NCBI RefSeq assembly: GCF_000012945.1
Contig: NC_007510.1
Span: forward strand, 1,054,001-1,118,000
Direction of reading: 5' to 3'
Length of the DNA stretch: 64,000 bases
From: Burkholderia lata
GTDB lineage: Bacteria > Pseudomonadota > Gammaproteobacteria > Burkholderiales > Burkholderiaceae
The notes beneath the pieces were generated by a model. That model did no database searches, was not told where the DNA came from, and saw only the letters and a program-made list of their open reading frames with translations. This document shows positions 61,982-64,000 of this stretch, in pieces. The position numbers and the translations under genes are program-made. Positions within the stretch are counted from its first letter, which is position 1; each line of letters begins with the position of its first letter.

Positions 61982-62470
61982 ATGAGAACGCAACGTCAGC
62001 CCGTACGCTCGCTCGACAAGCTCGACCGACGCATCCTGAAACTGCTCCAGGACGACGGCCGGATGGCGATGAAAGACCTCGCGGAACAGGTTGGACTGAC
62101 CGTCACGCCGTGTATCGAGCGCGTGCGGCGCATGGAGCGGGATGGCGTGATCACCGGCTATCACGCGCGGGTCGACCCGCACCAGCTGGATGCCGCGTTG
62201 CTGGTGTTCGTCGAGATCACGCTCGGCCACAAGGGCGGCAACATGTTCGAGCAATTCCGCCGGGAAGTGATGAAGATCGACGAGGTGCTCGAGTGTCATC
62301 TCGTGTCCGGCGATTTCGACTACCTGATCAAGGCGCGGATCGGCGAGATGGCCGACTACCGGAAGCTGCTCGGCGATATCCTGCTGCAGTTGCCCGGCGC
62401 CGTGCAGTCGAAGAGCTATGTCGTGATGGAAGAAATCAAGGAGACGCTGACGATCGCCGTGGGCGACTGA
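61982..62470 (+). CDS. Lrp/AsnC-family transcriptional regulator
   Basis: A 162-residue regulator of classic Lrp length and layout. The N-terminal HTH is LDKLDRRILKLLQDDGRMAMKDLAEQVGLTVTPCIERVRRMERDGVI (about residues 14-60 in pieces), followed by a RAM/ACT-like ligand domain (AALLVFVEITL, VLECHLVSGDFDYLIKARI). By its divergence from dadA it is the probable activator of alanine catabolism, equivalent to DadR/BkdR, but a global Lrp is also possible. Its length matches E. coli Lrp (164). Confidence 0.92.
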   Translation: MRTQRQPVRSLDKLDRRILKLLQDDGRMAMKDLAEQVGLTVTPCIERVRRMERDGVITGYHARVDPHQLDAALLVFVEITLGHKGGNMFEQFRREVMKIDEVLECHLVSGDFDYLIKARIGEMADYRKLLGDILLQLPGAVQSKSYVVMEEIKETLTIAVGD

Positions 62471-62517
62471 CGCGCCTGCGGCAGGCTGTCGGCCCCTTTA
62501 TCCCGCCCTTGGCATGC

Positions 62518-62555
62518 TGCGCCCAATACTGTATAAATGTACAGTATTGGGCGCA
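62518..62555. promoter_or_regulatory. LexA (SOS) box inside a 16-bp-arm perfect palindrome
   Basis: CTG (62529-62531), 10 bases, CAG (62542-62544), with the full core TACTGTATAAATGTACAGTA. The symmetry continues outward: TGCGCCCAATACTGTA (62518-62533) is the exact reverse complement of TACAGTATTGGGCGCA (62540-62555). It lies 18 bases before the radical SAM gene start and overlaps a TATAAA-like -10, ideal for repression. Confidence 0.85.
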
Positions 62556-62572
62556 GGCGAATGGGTGGGTAC

Positions 62573-63748
62573 ATGGACGATCGATCCGACAACGAATTTC
62601 CGGTAGCGCCGCCCGTGCCCCGCAAGGGGCGCGGTGCGGTCGACAACCTGCAGGGGCGATACGAAATCGCGCAGCGCGAAGCGGTCGACGACGGCTGGAC
62701 GCACGAGTCGGACGATACCGATTTCCCCGCGCCGCTGCGCACGCAGGTCTTCGAGGAGCGTGCGAAGAGCATCCTGACGCACAACCAGTCGCCCGACATT
62801 CCGTTCAGCGTATCGCTCAATCCGTATCGCGGCTGCGAGCACGGCTGCATCTATTGCTTCGCGCGGCCGACGCACAGTTATCTCGGCCTGTCGCCGGGGC
62901 TCGATTTCGAAAGCCGCATCTATGCGAAGGTCAACGCGGCCGAACTGCTCGAGCGCGAGATTTCACGCAAGCGCTACGTGCCGGAGCCGATCGCGCTCGG
63001 CGTCAACACCGATGCCTACCAGCCGGTCGAGCGCGACCTGCGCATCACGCGCAGCGTGATCCAGGTGATGCACGATCGCGGGTTGCCGTTCGCCGCGATC
63101 ACGAAGTCGTCGCTGATCGAGCGCGATCTCGACCTGCTCGCGCCGATGGCCGAACGCGGGCAGGTGATGGCGGCGGTCACGATCACGACGCTCGATGCCG
63201 ATCTCGCGCGCACGCTCGAGCCGCGCGCGGCAACACCGGCGCGCCGGTTGCGCACGATTCGTGCGCTGAGCGAGGCGGGCGTGCCGGTCGGCGTGAGCAT
63301 TGCCCCGGTGATTCCGTTCGTCACCGAGCCCGACATGGAGCGCTTGCTCGAGGCGTGCGCGGAAGCCGGCGCGACGCATGCGAGTTACATCATCCTGAGG
63401 TTGCCGTGGGAAGTCGCGCCGCTGTTCAAGAACTGGCTTGCCGCGCATTTTCCCGATCGCGCGGAGCGCGTGATGAACCGCGTGCGCGACATGCGCGGCG
63501 GGAAAGATTACGACTCGGATTTCTCGAAACGGATGAAGGGCGAAGGGATCTGGGCCGACCTGCTACGGCAGCGCTTCCGCCAGGCCGTCAAGCGGCTCGG
63601 GCTGAACGAGCGCACGAACGGCATTCTCGATCTGTCGCAGTTTCGCGGTGCGCCGGCCGCCGCGGCGCCGGCGCCGCGCGTTGCTGTTCGTTCAGCCGGC
63701 ACGCGGTCGGCGCAACCGCGCGACGACATGCAATTGAACCTGTTCTGA
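62573..63748 (+). CDS. PA0069-family radical SAM protein (spore-photolyase-like)
   Basis: A 391-residue radical SAM protein. The [4Fe-4S] motif is NPYRGCEHGCIYCFARPTH with C-x3-C-x2-C (about residues 83-90). HSYLGLSPGLDFE and IALGVNTDAYQPVER follow, and the family C terminus ends MQLNLF. The family (PA0069, Rv2578c) resembles spore photoproduct lyase and is suspected of repairing DNA damage; biochemical function is unproven. The start MDDRSDN follows GGGTGGG; an in-frame ATG at 62561 is an alternative. The LexA box directly upstream supports a DNA-damage role. Confidence 0.92.
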   Translation: MDDRSDNEFPVAPPVPRKGRGAVDNLQGRYEIAQREAVDDGWTHESDDTDFPAPLRTQVFEERAKSILTHNQSPDIPFSVSLNPYRGCEHGCIYCFARPTHSYLGLSPGLDFESRIYAKVNAAELLEREISRKRYVPEPIALGVNTDAYQPVERDLRITRSVIQVMHDRGLPFAAITKSSLIERDLDLLAPMAERGQVMAAVTITTLDADLARTLEPRAATPARRLRTIRALSEAGVPVGVSIAPVIPFVTEPDMERLLEACAEAGATHASYIILRLPWEVAPLFKNWLAAHFPDRAERVMNRVRDMRGGKDYDSDFSKRMKGEGIWADLLRQRFRQAVKRLGLNERTNGILDLSQFRGAPAAAAPAPRVAVRSAGTRSAQPRDDMQLNLF

Positions 63749-63797
63749 CCGGCGTGCCAAACCGGCTCGGAGCGCCGGTGCGTAGCGGCCGTTACGC

Positions 63798-64000
63798 TTA
63801 CTGCGAAATCTGCTTGGCCGCTTCGACCTGCGACTCGAAATACGTCTGGAACGACAGCGCGAGCGCGGTCATCAGCAGGAAGGCGCCGATCAGCAGCGAG
63901 AAGATCACCACGAAGATCACGGTCCAGCCCGACTTGCTGTGCTTGCCCGTCTCCGCATTGAATTGCGCGTCCCATTTTTCGTCGGGGCGGAGCCCGTAGA
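63798..64000 (-). CDS. C-terminal part of a membrane protein (runs off the window)
   Basis: The minus-strand frame is open from the window edge to a TAA at 63798-63800, giving the last 66 or so residues. It shows a hydrophilic segment beginning YGLRPDEKWDAQF, a linker KHSKSGWT, one transmembrane helix (VIFVVIFSLLIGAFLLMTALALSF) and a short tail ending QVEAAKQISQ. The start lies beyond the window. No family is recognised; the topology suggests a small single-pass protein or the tail of a larger one. Confidence 0.65.
   Translation of the reverse strand, partial: YGLRPDEKWDAQFNAETGKHSKSGWTVIFVVIFSLLIGAFLLMTALALSFQTYFESQVEAAKQISQ

Overview
The window is a high-GC chromosomal segment that reads as the primary chromosome of a Burkholderia species, most likely of the Burkholderia cepacia complex. 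The evidence is the gene order serC-pheA-tyrA-aroA-cmk-rpsA-ihfB-lapA-lapB-ugd-hldA-hldD, the one-piece tmRNA with tag ANDDTFALAA, the Burkholderiales-type DUF4148 protein, and the OmpA and GyrA protein types. The species call is inference. I see no insertion sequence, prophage, CRISPR array or tRNA gene; this is mostly core genome.

Layout. 1-10.9 kb: fbp, pepN, a DUF4136-type lipoprotein, a GDT1-family Mn exporter behind a yybP-ykoY manganese riboswitch, a purine-salvage group (xdhC, an adenine deaminase-type enzyme, guaD) and dsbB. 11-18 kb: an amidase with its GntR regulator, a class-I glutamine amidotransferase broken by a frameshift in a CG repeat, a coiled-coil exported protein, a membrane protein and a citrate-type MFS symporter. 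18-28.3 kb: a TPR/glycosyltransferase-like protein, an FAD monooxygenase, and the NAD-dependent formate dehydrogenase operon fdsGBA-D with a divergent ModE-like regulator. 28.3-36 kb: two small exported proteins, tmRNA, gph-ubiG, ompA, gyrA and a DUF2059 protein.

36-50.6 kb is a long co-directional block. It joins serine and aromatic amino acid biosynthesis (serC, pheA, tyrA, aroA) to cmk, rpsA, ihfB, LPS assembly control (lapAB), nucleotide-sugar and heptose synthesis (ugd, hldA, hldD), comEA and cysM. 50.6-64 kb: mltB, a histone-deacetylase-family enzyme, a serine hydrolase, the methionine importer metNIQ, etfBA with an acyl-CoA dehydrogenase, dadA with a divergent Lrp-type regulator, a LexA-controlled radical SAM protein, and the 3' end of a membrane protein gene that runs off the window.

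I did not find a wholly new multi-gene system. The observations most worth following are regulatory or evolutionary: a 16-bp-arm LexA palindrome upstream of the radical SAM gene, a terminator-like hairpin directly in front of metN with no ribosome binding site, the CG-repeat frameshift in the amidotransferase, the Mn riboswitch, a perfect hairpin in the pheA-tyrA gap where related genomes carry hisC, xdhC without xdhAB, and a helically phased GATC cluster upstream of xdhC.
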